64,000 nucleotides of DNA from an uncultured Sphingomonadaceae bacterium (GCA_913060895.1 CAJXSN010000004.1:124001-188000), one strand, 5' to 3'. Shown: positions 1 to 11,359, numbered from the stretch's first letter. Made by a program: numbers and translations. Notes: generated by a model not told the origin, from the sequence alone.

Positions 1-2685
1 GGTATCCAGAAATTGGGCCCACCCTTGCGCCACGCATTGGCGCGAGATGCGCAAGGTCTGCAAGAGGTCCGAAGGGCTTTGCACACAAACTGCACCGCAC
101 AGAACATCGGCACGAACACCCTGTGGCAACGCCGCGTCGGGCGCAAGAAGACGCATTGCTACGATCAGTCGGGTGAGGAAATCATGCGCCCGCGCGAACC
201 CGTCCGGCAGCAGATTTTCGGCCTCGAGCGCAGCAATCGCGGCACCTAATTGTGGCTTCAGACCGACATGCGTAGTCAATTGCTGGTGGTGGATCAGAAA
301 CTCCAGATCGACCAGTCCGCCCCGCAGCAACTTGGCATCGAGAACACCCTTGGCCGGTTTGTGCTGTGCCATCTCGCCGCGCATTTTGAGGACGGCATCG
401 CGGACTTCTGCAGGGTCTCGCTCCAGCCGCAGGATGGCCTCCAGCTCCGCCTCCACGGCGCGGCGGGCCTTCGGCGGCCCGGCGACCACGCGCGCGCGGG
501 TCAGAGCCATGTGTTCCCAAATCCACGCATCCTGCCTCTGATACCGGGCGAAACTGTCGAGACTGACAGCCAGAGGCCCCTGCGCGCCCTGTGGCCTCAA
601 TCGCGTATCGACCTCGTACAACGCCCCCTGCGCCGTCGGCACGCTGAGCGCGGCCCCCACACGCTGGGCCAGACGGTTGAAATAAAGCGTTCCGCCGAGC
701 GTTTTTTCGCCGTCGCTTTCGTTTGCAAAGTCGCCGGTAAACACATTCACCAGATCGAGATCGGAGGCATTGGTCAGCGCCTCCCCCCCCAACCGGCCCA
801 AGCCGATAACCACCAGGTCACTGCCTTTGATACGGCCATGCCGGACTGCAAAATCGGCCTCCGCCATGCCGAGGCTGCGTTGCACCGCTGCTTCGGCCAC
901 CCGTGAGAGACCTGCAGCAATATCCAGCGGATCATGCGCATTCTCGATCAACTGCACACCCAGAGCAAACTGCTGCTCTCCGGTAACGATCCGCAGCCGG
1001 TCGAGCGAGCGTTCGTAATCCGGATCCTGAACGACGGGCCGCATGGTCAATTCCAGCGAAGCGACATCGCCGGGCAGGTCCAAGGCCGTCTTGTCGATCA
1101 GGGCATCGAGCAGCGTCGGCGAACGGGCCAGCGTATCGGCCAGTGGAGGGGCCAGAGACAGAATGCGCAGCAACTGGTTCACCAGCCCCGGCCGCGCTTC
1201 CAGCAAGCGGAAAAGATTGATCGCGGAAGGCATGGTGGCGAGGAGTTTTTCCCACCGCAGCAATGCTTGATCGGGCTCTGGCACATCGCCAATGGCATCG
1301 AGGAGCGCCGGCAACAGGGAACGGAACGCTTCTTGCGCCTTCGGGCTGCGCAAAGTACGATACCGTCCGTCGAGCCAGCCTTCGATCCTGTTCTTTATAC
1401 GCTTGCGTTCATTGGCTGGCAGAGCATCGGCCTTAGCTAATGCCTCATACGGAGAAAGCGGCGCGGTGCTCCCTCCGCCGCCCACCTGATCCAGAACACG
1501 GTCAAACAGTGCACTCGCCTTCGAGGTATGGGTTTCCAGATCGGCCACCAAAGCCGCTGCTCCGTCCAACCCGTCCAGCGCGGCAACATTCTCCAGCGCA
1601 GCGCCTTCTGGCAGGCTGTGGGTCTGGCGATCGTCGACCATCTGCAACCGGTGCTCGACTGTCCGGAGGCGGCGATAGGCAGCGGCCAATATGTCAGCAT
1701 CGCCGCGCGTCACCAGCGCGGCCTCCACCAGTGCATCCAGCGCGGCAAACAGCCCCCTTTGGCGCAGCGAGGGATTGCGTCCGCCATGAATCAGTTGCTG
1801 CGTCTGGACGAAGAACTCGATTTCCCTGATGCCGCCGCGCCCAAGCTTCACATTGAAGCCAGGCCCCGGCACTTCCGGCCCGTCATGTGCATCGCGGATG
1901 CGTGCGGTCAGTGCACCAATCTCGGCAATAGCCCCGAAATCGAGGCTACGCCGCCATATGAACGGATCGATGGCGGCAAGGAATTCCTTTCCTGCGGCAA
2001 TATCGCCGGAGCTTGCCCTTGCCCGCAGAAACGCCGCACGCTCCCACGGCAGGGCACTGCTCTCGTAATGGGTCAGAGCAGCTCCCTCCGATATCGCCAG
2101 CGGGCTAACCTCCGAAGCCGGACGCAGGCGCAGATCGACCCGGAAGACATAACCTTCGGCCGTATTCTCCGACAACAACTGGACGATTTCGCGCGCGTAT
2201 CGCTGGGCCGCCTCGCCCGGCTCGTCCCGCTCCCGCCGTGCCATTGCTCGCGGATCATAAAGCAGGATCGGATCGATATCGGAGCTGTAATTAAGCTCCC
2301 GCGCGCCGTGCTTGCCCAGCGCCAGTGCATAAAAGCCTGTGTCGTCAGCGCCCTCTACCCGGCGCGCAATTGCCGCGCGAATTCCCCGGCCCAGCGCATC
2401 ATCGGCAAAGGCGGATAGTTCGCCAGTCACAGTTTCGAGATCGAAAGCACCGGCCAGATCGCCAATGGCCAACACCAGCGCGAGACCCAGCCGCTCGCGC
2501 CGCAGGGCCACGCCTTCGACCTGCCCGGTTCCAGACGCCTTGGCCGCAGCCAACGCTTCCTCGCCGCGCCCCTGCGCCAGTAATTCAGCCAGTTCCGGCC
2601 GCCGATCCAGGCTGCGGGCGAGAAACGGCGCATGGAGTCGCGCGCGCTCCAATGCTGCATTCCAGTCAGTCTTGGCCGTTGTCAT
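1..2685 (-). CDS. glnE: Bifunctional glutamine synthetase adenylyltransferase/deadenylyltransferase (GlnE), 3' end outside window
   Basis: Adenylylates and deadenylylates glutamine synthetase in response to PII, setting nitrogen assimilation in the cytoplasm. The reading frame is open from the ATG at 2685 to the left edge (895 codons), so the C-terminus is missing; the family usually has 900-1000 residues. The N-terminal nucleotidyltransferase domain carries ARELNYSSDIDPILLYD with the metal-binding pair at Asp136/Asp138, and the C-terminal one carries SDLDLVNVF with Asp642/Asp644. Each is followed by a helical stretch, GRGGIREIEFFVQ and LRGGLVDLEFLIH, typical of both halves. Two intact active sites argue for a working bifunctional enzyme. 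It is divergent from the M28 peptidase gene, with 126 bases between the start codons. Confidence 0.95.
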   Translation of the reverse strand, partial: MTTAKTDWNAALERARLHAPFLARSLDRRPELAELLAQGRGEEALAAAKASGTGQVEGVALRRERLGLALVLAIGDLAGAFDLETVTGELSAFADDALGRGIRAAIARRVEGADDTGFYALALGKHGARELNYSSDIDPILLYDPRAMARRERDEPGEAAQRYAREIVQLLSENTAEGYVFRVDLRLRPASEVSPLAISEGAALTHYESSALPWERAAFLRARASSGDIAAGKEFLAAIDPFIWRRSLDFGAIAEIGALTARIRDAHDGPEVPGPGFNVKLGRGGIREIEFFVQTQQLIHGGRNPSLRQRGLFAALDALVEAALVTRGDADILAAAYRRLRTVEHRLQMVDDRQTHSLPEGAALENVAALDGLDGAAALVADLETHTSKASALFDRVLDQVGGGGSTAPLSPYEALAKADALPANERKRIKNRIEGWLDGRYRTLRSPKAQEAFRSLLPALLDAIGDVPEPDQALLRWEKLLATMPSAINLFRLLEARPGLVNQLLRILSLAPPLADTLARSPTLLDALIDKTALDLPGDVASLELTMRPVVQDPDYERSLDRLRIVTGEQQFALGVQLIENAHDPLDIAAGLSRVAEAAVQRSLGMAEADFAVRHGRIKGSDLVVIGLGRLGGEALTNASDLDLVNVFTGDFANESDGEKTLGGTLYFNRLAQRVGAALSVPTAQGALYEVDTRLRPQGAQGPLAVSLDSFARYQRQDAWIWEHMALTRARVVAGPPKARRAVEAELEAILRLERDPAEVRDAVLKMRGEMAQHKPAKGVLDAKLLRGGLVDLEFLIHHQQLTTHVGLKPQLGAAIAALEAENLLPDGFARAHDFLTRLIVAMRLLAPDAALPQGVRADVLCGAVCVQSPSDLLQTLRISRQCVAQGWAQFLDT

Positions 2686-2811
2686 AGCGTCCCGCCCTGC
2701 CCCGCCTCAGCAATCTGTGCAAGGCGCAAGCAAGCGTGCCTCTTGCCCAAACTCGCACGCTTTGCGACAAGCACGCAAGAACTCTCAGTTATCACAGGAC
2801 ATATTCCCGTC

Positions 2812-4521
<1,710 letters not shown>

Positions 4522-4524
4522 TCC

Positions 4525-5502
4525 ATGCCGATGCTGATGCCGCCTGAATGGGCGCCGCAGGACTGGCTCTGGATCGGTTTCCCTCATGATAGCGACGAGT
4601 GGCCGGACATTTTGCCGCGTGCTCAAGAACAGTTAGCCGGGTTCGCCAACGCGGTTGTAGAAAGCGGGCAGGAAGTACGCCTCCTAGTCCGTGATGCCGC
4701 CAACGAAATGCGGGCGCGCGAGCTGGTTTCGGGCGCGGTTAAGCTGGAGCGGCGGCCCTATGGCGATATCTGGCTGCGCGATACCGGGCCGCTGATCGTG
4801 TCCGACGAGAAAACGCGCGCCGCCCGCCGGTTCGACTTCAACGGCTGGGGCGGGAAATATGACATGCCCGGCGACGAAACGATCGGGGCAGAACTGGCAA
4901 GCGATGCCGGGTTGCCACTGGAAACGGCCGATTGGGTTCTGGAAGGCGGTGCAATCGACAGCGACGGAACCGGCATTGCTCTGACCACAGAGCAATGTCT
5001 GCTCAACTCCAACCGCAACCCGGAATTAGGGCGTTTGGACATCGAAGCGCGGCTGGCGTGCGCTCTGGGCTTCACCCGCATAGTTTGGCTGGGCCAAGGG
5101 CTGATAAATGACCATACGGACGGCCATGTTGACAATCTCGCGCGCTTCGTTGCGCCCGGAACCGTCGCCCTGCCGCAAGCTACCGGCCCGGACGATCCCA
5201 ATGCCAAAATCTATGCCGACGCGGCACAGCGGATTGCCGCATCGAACCTTAAGCTGATGCGCATCCCCTCCCCCGGACGGATAATGCGAGGCGATCATGT
5301 CGAACCCGCCAGCTACGCCAATTTCGCCATCACATCGCATCTGGTGGTGGTACCGACATTCGGATCACCCCATGATACAGAGGGGGTCGCATCCATAGCT
5401 CAATTGTTCCCGGATCGCGCGACAATCGGCCTGCCAGCCGATGCTGTACTGGCAGGCGGCGGCGGCTTCCACTGTGCCAGCCAACAGATGCCCGCTGGCT
5501 GA
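4525..5502 (+). CDS. aguA: Agmatine deiminase / peptidyl-arginine deiminase family protein
   Basis: Member of the guanidine-modifying family that hydrolyses agmatine to N-carbamoylputrescine and ammonia in polyamine synthesis. Family motifs occur in order: WIGFPHDSDEW near the N-terminus, RDTGPLIV, WVLEGGAIDSDG, LLNSNRNP, NDHTDGHVDN, and GGGGFHCASQQ at the C-terminus, where Cys317 is the expected nucleophile. At 325 residues it is slightly shorter than plant and Pseudomonas AguA (about 365), mostly at the ends. Its close spacing to the M28 peptidase suggests one transcript. The symbol is by family; a different guanidino substrate cannot be excluded. Confidence 0.88.
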   Translation: MPMLMPPEWAPQDWLWIGFPHDSDEWPDILPRAQEQLAGFANAVVESGQEVRLLVRDAANEMRARELVSGAVKLERRPYGDIWLRDTGPLIVSDEKTRAARRFDFNGWGGKYDMPGDETIGAELASDAGLPLETADWVLEGGAIDSDGTGIALTTEQCLLNSNRNPELGRLDIEARLACALGFTRIVWLGQGLINDHTDGHVDNLARFVAPGTVALPQATGPDDPNAKIYADAAQRIAASNLKLMRIPSPGRIMRGDHVEPASYANFAITSHLVVVPTFGSPHDTEGVASIAQLFPDRATIGLPADAVLAGGGGFHCASQQMPAG

Positions 5503-5514
5503 CTCGGCAAAGAA

Positions 5515-5529
5515 TTAAACCTTCGTTAG
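5515..5529 (+). promoter_or_regulatory. Candidate CtrA-type binding site (TTAA-N7-TTAG)
   Basis: TTAA, a 7-base spacer and TTAG lie 25 bases before the ATG of a 39-codon ORF. The alphaproteobacterial CtrA consensus is TTAA-N7-TTAA(C), so this is one base off. It is a short motif that can arise by chance. Confidence 0.3.
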
Positions 5530-5553
5530 GAATTGGGCGCGATATTGGCGCGC

Positions 5554-5673
5554 ATGTTTAAGGCTATAGCATTCCCCGGTTCCCATCCGGTAGCTGCATG
5601 GCTGCACGATGCAACGCGCACCTCCGCAGTATGCGGCTGCGCGCTAGCCCTGATTCTGGCCGGATTGATGTAA
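5554..5673 (+). CDS. Possible 39-residue small protein
   Basis: Begins MFKAIAFPGSHPV and ends in a hydrophobic run, CALALILAGLM, which could be a membrane segment. It occupies the 338-base gap between the agmatine-deiminase-family gene and the TauE gene, in which no larger gene is supported. No clear ribosome-binding site precedes the ATG; the main support is the CtrA-like motif just upstream. The rest of the gap, 5674-5840, shows nothing recognisable. Confidence 0.25.
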   Translation: MFKAIAFPGSHPVAAWLHDATRTSAVCGCALALILAGLM

Positions 5674-5840
5674 CTCGCACACCGCCGTCAGCGAACATTC
5701 CCGGCAAACCGACCTGCCGAAGAATTTTGAATGAAAACCACTTGTATCGATCGCTTGAGGTGTCATCGCTCTCGCGCTGCCCGACGCAACCGGGTATTTG
5801 GCCAACTCTGTGCGCGTGTAAACGCTGTCAATAAAACTGG

Positions 5841-6587
5841 TCAATCCAACAGCTTTACCAAGGCAACAGCAGCTGCGGCAAACAAGGCAAATGCAACAAA
5901 GCTGCGCCACACGGGATCGCTTACTTTGCCAAACGCCTTGGCTCCCAGCCAGTTGCCCAGCAGCACGGCGGGGAACAACAGCAAGGCCAGCGCCGCCAGT
6001 CGCCATGCCAGCACTCCGATAGCCAAGCCCGAAACAAGGCCCGCTGTTGCCGCAATCGTGAAGATCAGCAGCATGGAAGCCTTGGCCACATGGCGCGGAA
6101 TATGTCGCCCGACATAATAGGGCACCACTGGCGGCCCGGGCATTCCGGCAAAGCCTGTCAGCAGACCGCTGACCACGCCCACGCCGCCGGTTGCCCATTT
6201 ACCGGGAACATCGGCAGGACGGGTCGGCAGCAGAATTGCCACGAACGCCGACAGCGCAACAAGCGCAATCAGGAACCGCGCCAGATCAGGCGGAGTCGCC
6301 GCCAGCAGAATCAGACCAGGCGCGGTAGTCAGCACGACAATTCCGCCAATCACCAATGCGCTTCGTTCCGCATCGCGCGTAATCACGCGGATTTCCGACA
6401 AGCCGATAAACAACGCCACGAAATTGGTCGCCAGCACTGCCTCCACCGGAGTCAGTGCCAAGGCAAGAACGGGCACCAAGAGGATTGCGAGACCGAACCC
6501 CGCCAGCCCGCGCACGAACGCCGCGGCAAAGGCTGTCGCCAGGGCGGCAGCGATCTGCACTGCAGTGTATCCTGCCAGCAATTCCAT
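5841..6587 (-). CDS. TauE/SafE family sulfite/anion exporter permease
   Basis: Integral inner-membrane protein of 248 residues with about seven or eight hydrophobic segments. The N-terminal segment with VRGLAGFGLAILLVPV and a related repeat in the second half, LLTGFAGMPGPPVVPYY, are typical of the duplicated TauE/SafE fold. Members move sulfite, sulfoacetate or other small organosulfur anions; the substrate here is not predictable. It lies 12 bases downstream of thrS on the same strand and may be read through from it. Confidence 0.88.
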   Translation of the reverse strand: MELLAGYTAVQIAAALATAFAAAFVRGLAGFGLAILLVPVLALALTPVEAVLATNFVALFIGLSEIRVITRDAERSALVIGGIVVLTTAPGLILLAATPPDLARFLIALVALSAFVAILLPTRPADVPGKWATGGVGVVSGLLTGFAGMPGPPVVPYYVGRHIPRHVAKASMLLIFTIAATAGLVSGLAIGVLAWRLAALALLLFPAVLLGNWLGAKAFGKVSDPVWRSFVAFALFAAAAVALVKLLD

Positions 6588-6599
6588 TCAGGTTGGCCC

Positions 6600-8627
6600 T
6601 CAGCCGCGCAGATCGGCCAAGAGATCAGGCGGCGTGCCTGCGTCTTTCAGCATGGTGATGGCGTCAGCGAGGGGCATCACCTTCTGCTCCTTCTCGCCCA
6701 GCGTGCGGATGGCAACGGTGCCTTCCTCGGCCTCGCGCTTGCCAACCACCAGCAGGTACGGAACCTTTGCCAAAGAATGCTCGCGGACCTTGTAGTTGAT
6801 TTTCTCGTTACGAACGTCGCATTCCACGCGAATGCCTGCTGCTTCCAGCTTGGCCGTTACTTCGCTGGCATACTGGTCGGCATCGGACGTGATCGTGGCG
6901 ACCACGCTTTGCACAGGTGCAAGCCATGCGGGCAGGCGGCCGGCGAAATGTTCGATCAGAATGCCGATAAAGCGCTCATACGAACCGAAGATTGCACGGT
7001 GCAGCATGACCGGGCGATGCTTGCCGCCATCTTCCCCGATATAGGTCGCATCGAGACGATCGGGCAGAACACGGTCGCCTTGGATCGTGCCGACTTGCCA
7101 TGTGCGACCAATCGCATCGGTCAGATGCCATTCCAGCTTGGGCGCATAGAAAGCGCCTTCACCGGGCAATTCTTCCCAGCCGAACTCTTCGTTGTCCATG
7201 CCGGCCTCGGCTACGGCATCGCGCAGTTCCTGCTCCGCCTTGTCCCAATCTGCATCGCTGCCGAGCCGCTTCTCCGGGCGGAGCGCCAGCTTGATCGCAA
7301 AAGTAAAGCCGAAATCGCTATAAACGCCTTCCGCAAGCGCGCAGAACTTGCGGACTTCCTCGACCACTTGCTCTTCGGTGCAGAAGATATGCGCGTCATC
7401 CTGCGTGAACTGGCGCACGCGCATCAGGCCGTGGAGCGCACCGTGGGGTTCATTCCGGTGACAGCAGCCCATTTCGCCCAGTCGCACCGGCAGATCACGG
7501 TACGACGTGATGCCTTGTTTGAAGACCAGTACATGGGCCGGGCAATTCATCGGCTTGATCGCCATCCACTCGGCGTCTTCAGCAACGGCGGGTGCGGCGG
7601 GGCCATCGCCCAGTTCATCCACTTCGGGCACCATGTCGGGCACGGCGAACATGTTCTCCGCATATTTGCCCCAATGGCCGGATTGTTCCCACTGGCGCAC
7701 GTCCATCAGCTGAGGTGTTTTGATTTCCTGATAGCCGCCGCCATCCATTTTTCGGCGCATATAAGCCTCCAGCTCACGCCAGATGCGATAGCCTTTGGGA
7801 TGCCAGAAAACGCTGCCGTGCGCCTCTTCCTGCAGGTGGAACAGGTCCATCTCGCGGCCCAGCTTGCGGTGGTCGCGCTTGGCGGCTTCTTCCAATCGCA
7901 TCAGGTGCTGGTTCAGCTGTTTCTTGTTCAACCAGCCCGTGCCGTAGATGCGCGTCAGCTGTGCATTCGCCTGATCGCCGCGCCAATATGCTCCGGCTAC
8001 GCGCATCAGTTTGAACGCGGCAGGGTCCAGCTTGCCCGTGCTCGGCAGGTGAGGCCCGCGGCACATATCCAGCCAGTCCTCACCGGAGTGATAGACTGTC
8101 AGTTCCTCATCCTCGGGCAGTTCCTGCGCCCACTCGGCCTTGAAGGTCTCGCCCTCGGCTGACCATTTGTCGATCAGCTGCCGGCGACTCCAGGCCTCGC
8201 GCCGCAGCGGTTTGTCTGCCTTGATGATCTCGCGCATTTTCGCTTCGATATCGGGCAGGTCGTCCATGCTGAACGGCTCGCGGCTGTCGGGCGCTTTCAC
8301 GTCATAGTAGAAGCCGTCGTCCGTCGACGGGCCAAAGGTAATCTGCGTGCCGGGATACAGCGCCTGCACCGCCTCTGCCAGAACATGAGCGTAATCGTGA
8401 CGGGCAAGCTCCAGCGCCTCATCCTCGTCCTTCGCAGTGATCAGTGCCAGCTGTGCATCGCCCTCGAACGGACGGTTCAGGTCGCGCACTTCGCCGTCGA
8501 CGCGCGCGGCCAAGGCAGCCTTGGCAAGGCCGGGGCCGATCGCAGCGGCAACATCTGCGGGCGTGCTGCCCGCTTCCATTTCGCGCACCGATCCGTCGGG
8601 CAGGCTGATCTTGAGCAGTTCGGTCAT
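6600..8627 (-). CDS. thrS: Threonyl-tRNA synthetase
   Basis: Charges tRNA-Thr in the cytoplasm. The order is an N-terminal TGS domain ([15 protein letters not shown]), an editing domain with [11 protein letters not shown], and a class II catalytic core with [10 protein letters not shown], motif 2 [18 protein letters not shown], and motif 3 around [18 protein letters not shown]. An anticodon-binding domain with VATITSDAD...[11 protein letters not shown] closes the protein. The ATG at 8627 (MTELLKIS) is preferred because homologues begin directly with the TGS domain; the frame is open further upstream to 8678. Length of 675 residues is normal for alphaproteobacteria. Confidence 0.98.
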   Translation of the reverse strand: MTELLKISLPDGSVREMEAGSTPADVAAAIGPGLAKAALAARVDGEVRDLNRPFEGDAQLALITAKDEDEALELARHDYAHVLAEAVQALYPGTQITFGPSTDDGFYYDVKAPDSREPFSMDDLPDIEAKMREIIKADKPLRREAWSRRQLIDKWSAEGETFKAEWAQELPEDEELTVYHSGEDWLDMCRGPHLPSTGKLDPAAFKLMRVAGAYWRGDQANAQLTRIYGTGWLNKKQLNQHLMRLEEAAKRDHRKLGREMDLFHLQEEAHGSVFWHPKGYRIWRELEAYMRRKMDGGGYQEIKTPQLMDVRQWEQSGHWGKYAENMFAVPDMVPEVDELGDGPAAPAVAEDAEWMAIKPMNCPAHVLVFKQGITSYRDLPVRLGEMGCCHRNEPHGALHGLMRVRQFTQDDAHIFCTEEQVVEEVRKFCALAEGVYSDFGFTFAIKLALRPEKRLGSDADWDKAEQELRDAVAEAGMDNEEFGWEELPGEGAFYAPKLEWHLTDAIGRTWQVGTIQGDRVLPDRLDATYIGEDGGKHRPVMLHRAIFGSYERFIGILIEHFAGRLPAWLAPVQSVVATITSDADQYASEVTAKLEAAGIRVECDVRNEKINYKVREHSLAKVPYLLVVGKREAEEGTVAIRTLGEKEQKVMPLADAITMLKDAGTPPDLLADLRG

Positions 8628-8717
8628 CACATCTCGTCCATGGTTCCACGCGCTCATGGCATAGGAGCGCGTGCCCATAAAGTGGTGCTTTATACTGCGA
8701 TGACCAAGGGGGAGAGT

Positions 8718-10388
8718 TTATCCCCCTTTCAGCACCCGTTCGCCTGCGCCCGAGATGAACCGTCTGGTCCCGGCCAGAGTGGTGGCTTTCTGGCGTACAG
8801 TGGTCAGAAAACGGTACTCTCCCACCGCGCGTTCGGGCGTCAGCTCCACTGCTACATAGCCGCGCTGCGATGTATTGGCCCATTTCAGCTGCGGATTATG
8901 CGCTGCCACAGCACCTGCAAGCTGCCTTGGGTCGACACCCGGCAGGTACCCCTCGAACCCCGGTGAAGTGACCGATTGGCCGGCAAATTCTACTCCCACC
9001 CGCTCACCTGCAAGATCGAGATCGAATGCCCAGGCATTGTGGCTGTCTCCCGCCAGAACCAGCAGATTGGCATCGGCGGCCAGTGCAGACTTCATCAGTC
9101 GCTCGCGCGCTGCCGGATAACCGTCCCACGCATCCATATTGAGCGGCAGGCCCGCCCGGCTAGCCGTTCCGGCGGCCAGCACCCGCTGACGCACATAATC
9201 GGGCATATCTTCCGTCACCCCGCCAGCCATTGCAGGCGGCGTGGATATGCTGCCCATAATGACCTGCTGGGCGAGAACCTGCCACGGCTTGCCCGCGCCT
9301 ACCGAGCGGGCAAGCCCGCTTGCCAGCCAGCTTTCCTGTGCCTGCCCCAGCATAGTGCGGGCGGGATCGCGGTAATCGCCGTCGCGGAATGCAGTCAGGC
9401 TGGCAATCATATCTTCAGGCGATGTCTGCCCTTTCAGGATTTCCTGCAGGCTGGGCGGGCGCGAACGGGCCGTCAGCCGGGTTTCCAGCCGGAACAAAGT
9501 CGCCAGATCGCCAACTTCATATGCAGCCCACGGATCGTCCGACACCGGCAGCCATTCACGGTAGGCGCGGATCGCGGCGGCCTTTCGCACATCCCACGAC
9601 CCTTCCGTTTCGGGCTGGTGGTTCTGCGCACCGGTCGCATAGCTGTCATTGGCACTTTCGTGATCGTCCCATCCCATAATCATCGGATAGAGCTGGGTCA
9701 GGCGGCGCAAGTCGGGATCGGAGCGATAGCTAGCATGGCGCAGACGGTAATCGGTGAGCGCCACGATCTCGTTCTGCGGAGCGATATCGCGCCCGGCAAC
9801 CGGATCGTCGGGATAACTGCCAGGGGCGTACTCATAGAAATAATCGCCGGTGTGAATCACTACATCGAACTCGTTCGCTTCGGCTGCATGGGCGTAGGCG
9901 TTGAAATAGCCAAAACCCATGTTGGAGCAGGAGAATACCGCCATGCGAAAACGCTCGGTCGGGCCCTGCGGCAGGGTGCGGGTCCGACCGGTCTCGCTCG
10001 TCGAACCATCAGGCGCGATGAAGCGGTAATAATACCAGCGTCCGGGCGCGAGACCGACTGCCTGCGCCTTCACGCACCAGTCGCTGTCAGGGCCAGCGAT
10101 GACGGCGCCCGATGCGGCGACATTGGTGAAGTCCGCGTCGCTCGCCACTTCCCACGTCACCGAAGTGTCTTGGCTGGCGCGATACCGTGACCACAACAAC
10201 ACACGGTCCGCGCCGGGCTCTCCGCTGGCAACGCCGTGGGTAAATCCCGTTGCCCGATCCTGCGCGATCAACGGAGCATGCGCGCTCGCCAGCCCGAGCA
10301 AGCCTGCACCTACACCGCCGCTTTTAAGCAGCGTACGCCTGTCGATCGATGGCAAGGGACATGCAGCAGGGGGATGGTTGGGCAACAC
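8718..10388 (-). CDS. phoD: PhoD-like alkaline phosphatase/phosphodiesterase, Tat-exported
   Basis: Periplasmic phosphatase or phosphodiesterase of the PhoD family, which uses an Fe/Ca centre. The N-terminus has a twin-arginine signal (DRRTLLKSGGVGAGLL followed by an Ala-rich stretch), as expected for a cofactor-loaded Tat substrate. An Ig-like N-terminal PhoD domain with GVASGEPGADRVLLWSR follows. Metal-site motifs are HTGDYFYEY, MGWDDHESANDSY and LAGDSHNAWAFDLD. At 556 residues it is full length. It stands alone between thrS and the HTH cassette, and no Pho box was identified. It could act on phosphodiesters rather than monoesters. Confidence 0.93.
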   Translation of the reverse strand: MLPNHPPAACPLPSIDRRTLLKSGGVGAGLLGLASAHAPLIAQDRATGFTHGVASGEPGADRVLLWSRYRASQDTSVTWEVASDADFTNVAASGAVIAGPDSDWCVKAQAVGLAPGRWYYYRFIAPDGSTSETGRTRTLPQGPTERFRMAVFSCSNMGFGYFNAYAHAAEANEFDVVIHTGDYFYEYAPGSYPDDPVAGRDIAPQNEIVALTDYRLRHASYRSDPDLRRLTQLYPMIMGWDDHESANDSYATGAQNHQPETEGSWDVRKAAAIRAYREWLPVSDDPWAAYEVGDLATLFRLETRLTARSRPPSLQEILKGQTSPEDMIASLTAFRDGDYRDPARTMLGQAQESWLASGLARSVGAGKPWQVLAQQVIMGSISTPPAMAGGVTEDMPDYVRQRVLAAGTASRAGLPLNMDAWDGYPAARERLMKSALAADANLLVLAGDSHNAWAFDLDLAGERVGVEFAGQSVTSPGFEGYLPGVDPRQLAGAVAAHNPQLKWANTSQRGYVAVELTPERAVGEYRFLTTVRQKATTLAGTRRFISGAGERVLKGG

Positions 10389-10493
10389 GGGCGTCTCCTC
10401 GTCGCGGTCTGGTTTGAACGTCTTATGACGACAATTAGTGACTGCGCGATGACATCATAAATGACAAGTGTGCACTCCATTTTGTAAAGATTG

Positions 10494-10520
10494 CTTGACA
10501 AAGGTGCCTGCAATGTCAAG
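10494..10520 (+). promoter_or_regulatory. Perfect inverted repeat CTTGACA-N13-TGTCAAG, candidate operator/promoter
   Basis: Seven-base arms match exactly around a 13-base spacer. The left arm contains TTGACA, a sigma-70-type -35 hexamer, and a further TGACAAG occurs 30 bases upstream. The repeat lies about 33 bases before the small ORF that opens the membrane-protein/HTH cassette, so autoregulation by that HTH protein is an attractive inference. Confidence 0.5.
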
Positions 10521-10553
10521 TATCCTTGCCATAGTTGAAAGGGAACTTGACCT

Positions 10554-10745
10554 ATGCCGATGGTATTGAAAGCGAGCCTCTAGGCTTGCGCGATAATCGC
10601 AACTGCACTTTTGGGAGCCTTTGGCGGTATTCCGGGCCCAGTAGCCGACCGCTTGGTGGGCATCCTCCCGATGCTAGCCGTGATAGTAATGATTTTGCCG
10701 GCAACTGCGAAAAGTTGCTCGCTGCTGTCTCGCAAGGAAGTTTGA
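10554..10745 (+). pseudogene. Small hydrophobic protein ORF interrupted by an in-frame amber codon
   Basis: A single reading frame of 63 codons runs from ATG 10554 to TGA 10743-10745 but has TAG as codon 10 (10581-10583). The part after the stop is coherent and membrane-like: ACAIIATALLGAFGGIPG, then VGILPMLAVIVMILPAT, ending SCSLLSRKEV. The start of the 140-residue membrane-protein gene follows 3 bases after its stop. Either this is a recent nonsense pseudogene, or translation begins at a downstream TTG, or the base is a sequencing error. The family is not recognised. Confidence 0.5.
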
Positions 10746-10748
10746 ACC

Positions 10749-11171
10749 GTGTCACAATGTGCAAGCCCGGCGATCAAACGGTATGTGCGGCGTCTCGCAG
10801 TCCTTATGACGCTGTATCTGTTGATATTGTTCGCCACCAAATGGATCTTTGATGCGGCCCAGCCCTCCGGCACTCTTGCTTACGCGCTGGCAGTCGCTCC
10901 TGCATTGCCTCTGATCGGCGTCTTCTGGGCCGTCATGCGGCTGTTGATGGAAGAGACTGATGAGTACATTCGGCTGCTGTTTGTGCGCCAATGCCTCTTC
11001 GCCACCGGTTTTTGCCTCACAGTGGTAACAATCTGGCAGTGGCTTCAGAACTTCGATCTCGTCCCCCCGGGCAATGGCGGATTTGGCGCTGCTTTTTTCT
11101 GGTTTCTGGGGCTTGGACTGGGTGCGGTTTTCAATCGAGTGACTATGGGCGACTGGGGCAATCTCTGGTGA
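10749..11171 (+). CDS. Four-helix membrane protein of unknown function, partner of an HTH regulator
   Basis: Predicted 140-residue inner-membrane protein starting at GTG 10749. Hydrophobic segments lie at roughly residues 18-32, 44-62, 80-100 and 113-128. A charged loop, MRLLMEETDEYIRLLFVRQ, sits between segments 2 and 3. The next gene, encoding a small HTH protein, overlaps its stop (GTGA), a strong sign of coupled translation. Similar small membrane-protein/HTH couples occur widely in sphingomonads and Caulobacterales, but the job of the membrane protein is unknown. It may sequester or sense for the regulator; this is inference. Confidence 0.75.
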   Translation: MSQCASPAIKRYVRRLAVLMTLYLLILFATKWIFDAAQPSGTLAYALAVAPALPLIGVFWAVMRLLMEETDEYIRLLFVRQCLFATGFCLTVVTIWQWLQNFDLVPPGNGGFGAAFFWFLGLGLGAVFNRVTMGDWGNLW

Positions 11172-11359
11172 AGAACCGCCTGAAAGTACTGCGTGCCGAA
11201 CGCAATTGGAGCCAACAAACGCTTGCCAGCCGACTGGGTGTATCCCGTCAAAGCGTGAACGCGATTGAAACAGGCCGTTACGACCCTTCACTCCCCCTCG
11301 CCTTCACTATTGCCGATGTCTTCGGGATGGCAATCGAAGAGATATTCCTGCGCGAATAA
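11168..11359 (+). CDS. Small Xre-family HTH transcriptional regulator
   Basis: A 63-residue protein that is essentially only a helix-turn-helix domain: LKVLRAERNWSQQTLASRLG, then VSRQSVNAIETGRYDPSLPLAF, ending in EEIFLRE. This form (SQxxLAxxLGVSRQxVNxIExGRYxPSL) is the YozG/Cro-like class of single-domain regulators paired with a membrane protein. Translation begins at the GTG at 11168, overlapping the stop of the upstream membrane-protein gene by 4 bases. The likely operator is the inverted repeat at 10494-10520. Confidence 0.9.
   Translation: MKNRLKVLRAERNWSQQTLASRLGVSRQSVNAIETGRYDPSLPLAFTIADVFGMAIEEIFLRE

Noticed and set aside
6090-8162. 690-codon open frame on the plus strand
   Set aside because: It lies antisense to thrS, has Cys/His/Gln-rich low-probability composition and no family motif. 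thrS on the other strand is complete and unmistakable.
10535-10852. 105-codon frame overlapping the small interrupted ORF
   Set aside because: Composition is not protein-like and it overlaps the start of the well-supported membrane-protein gene. The hydrophobic frame at 10554 is a better candidate.
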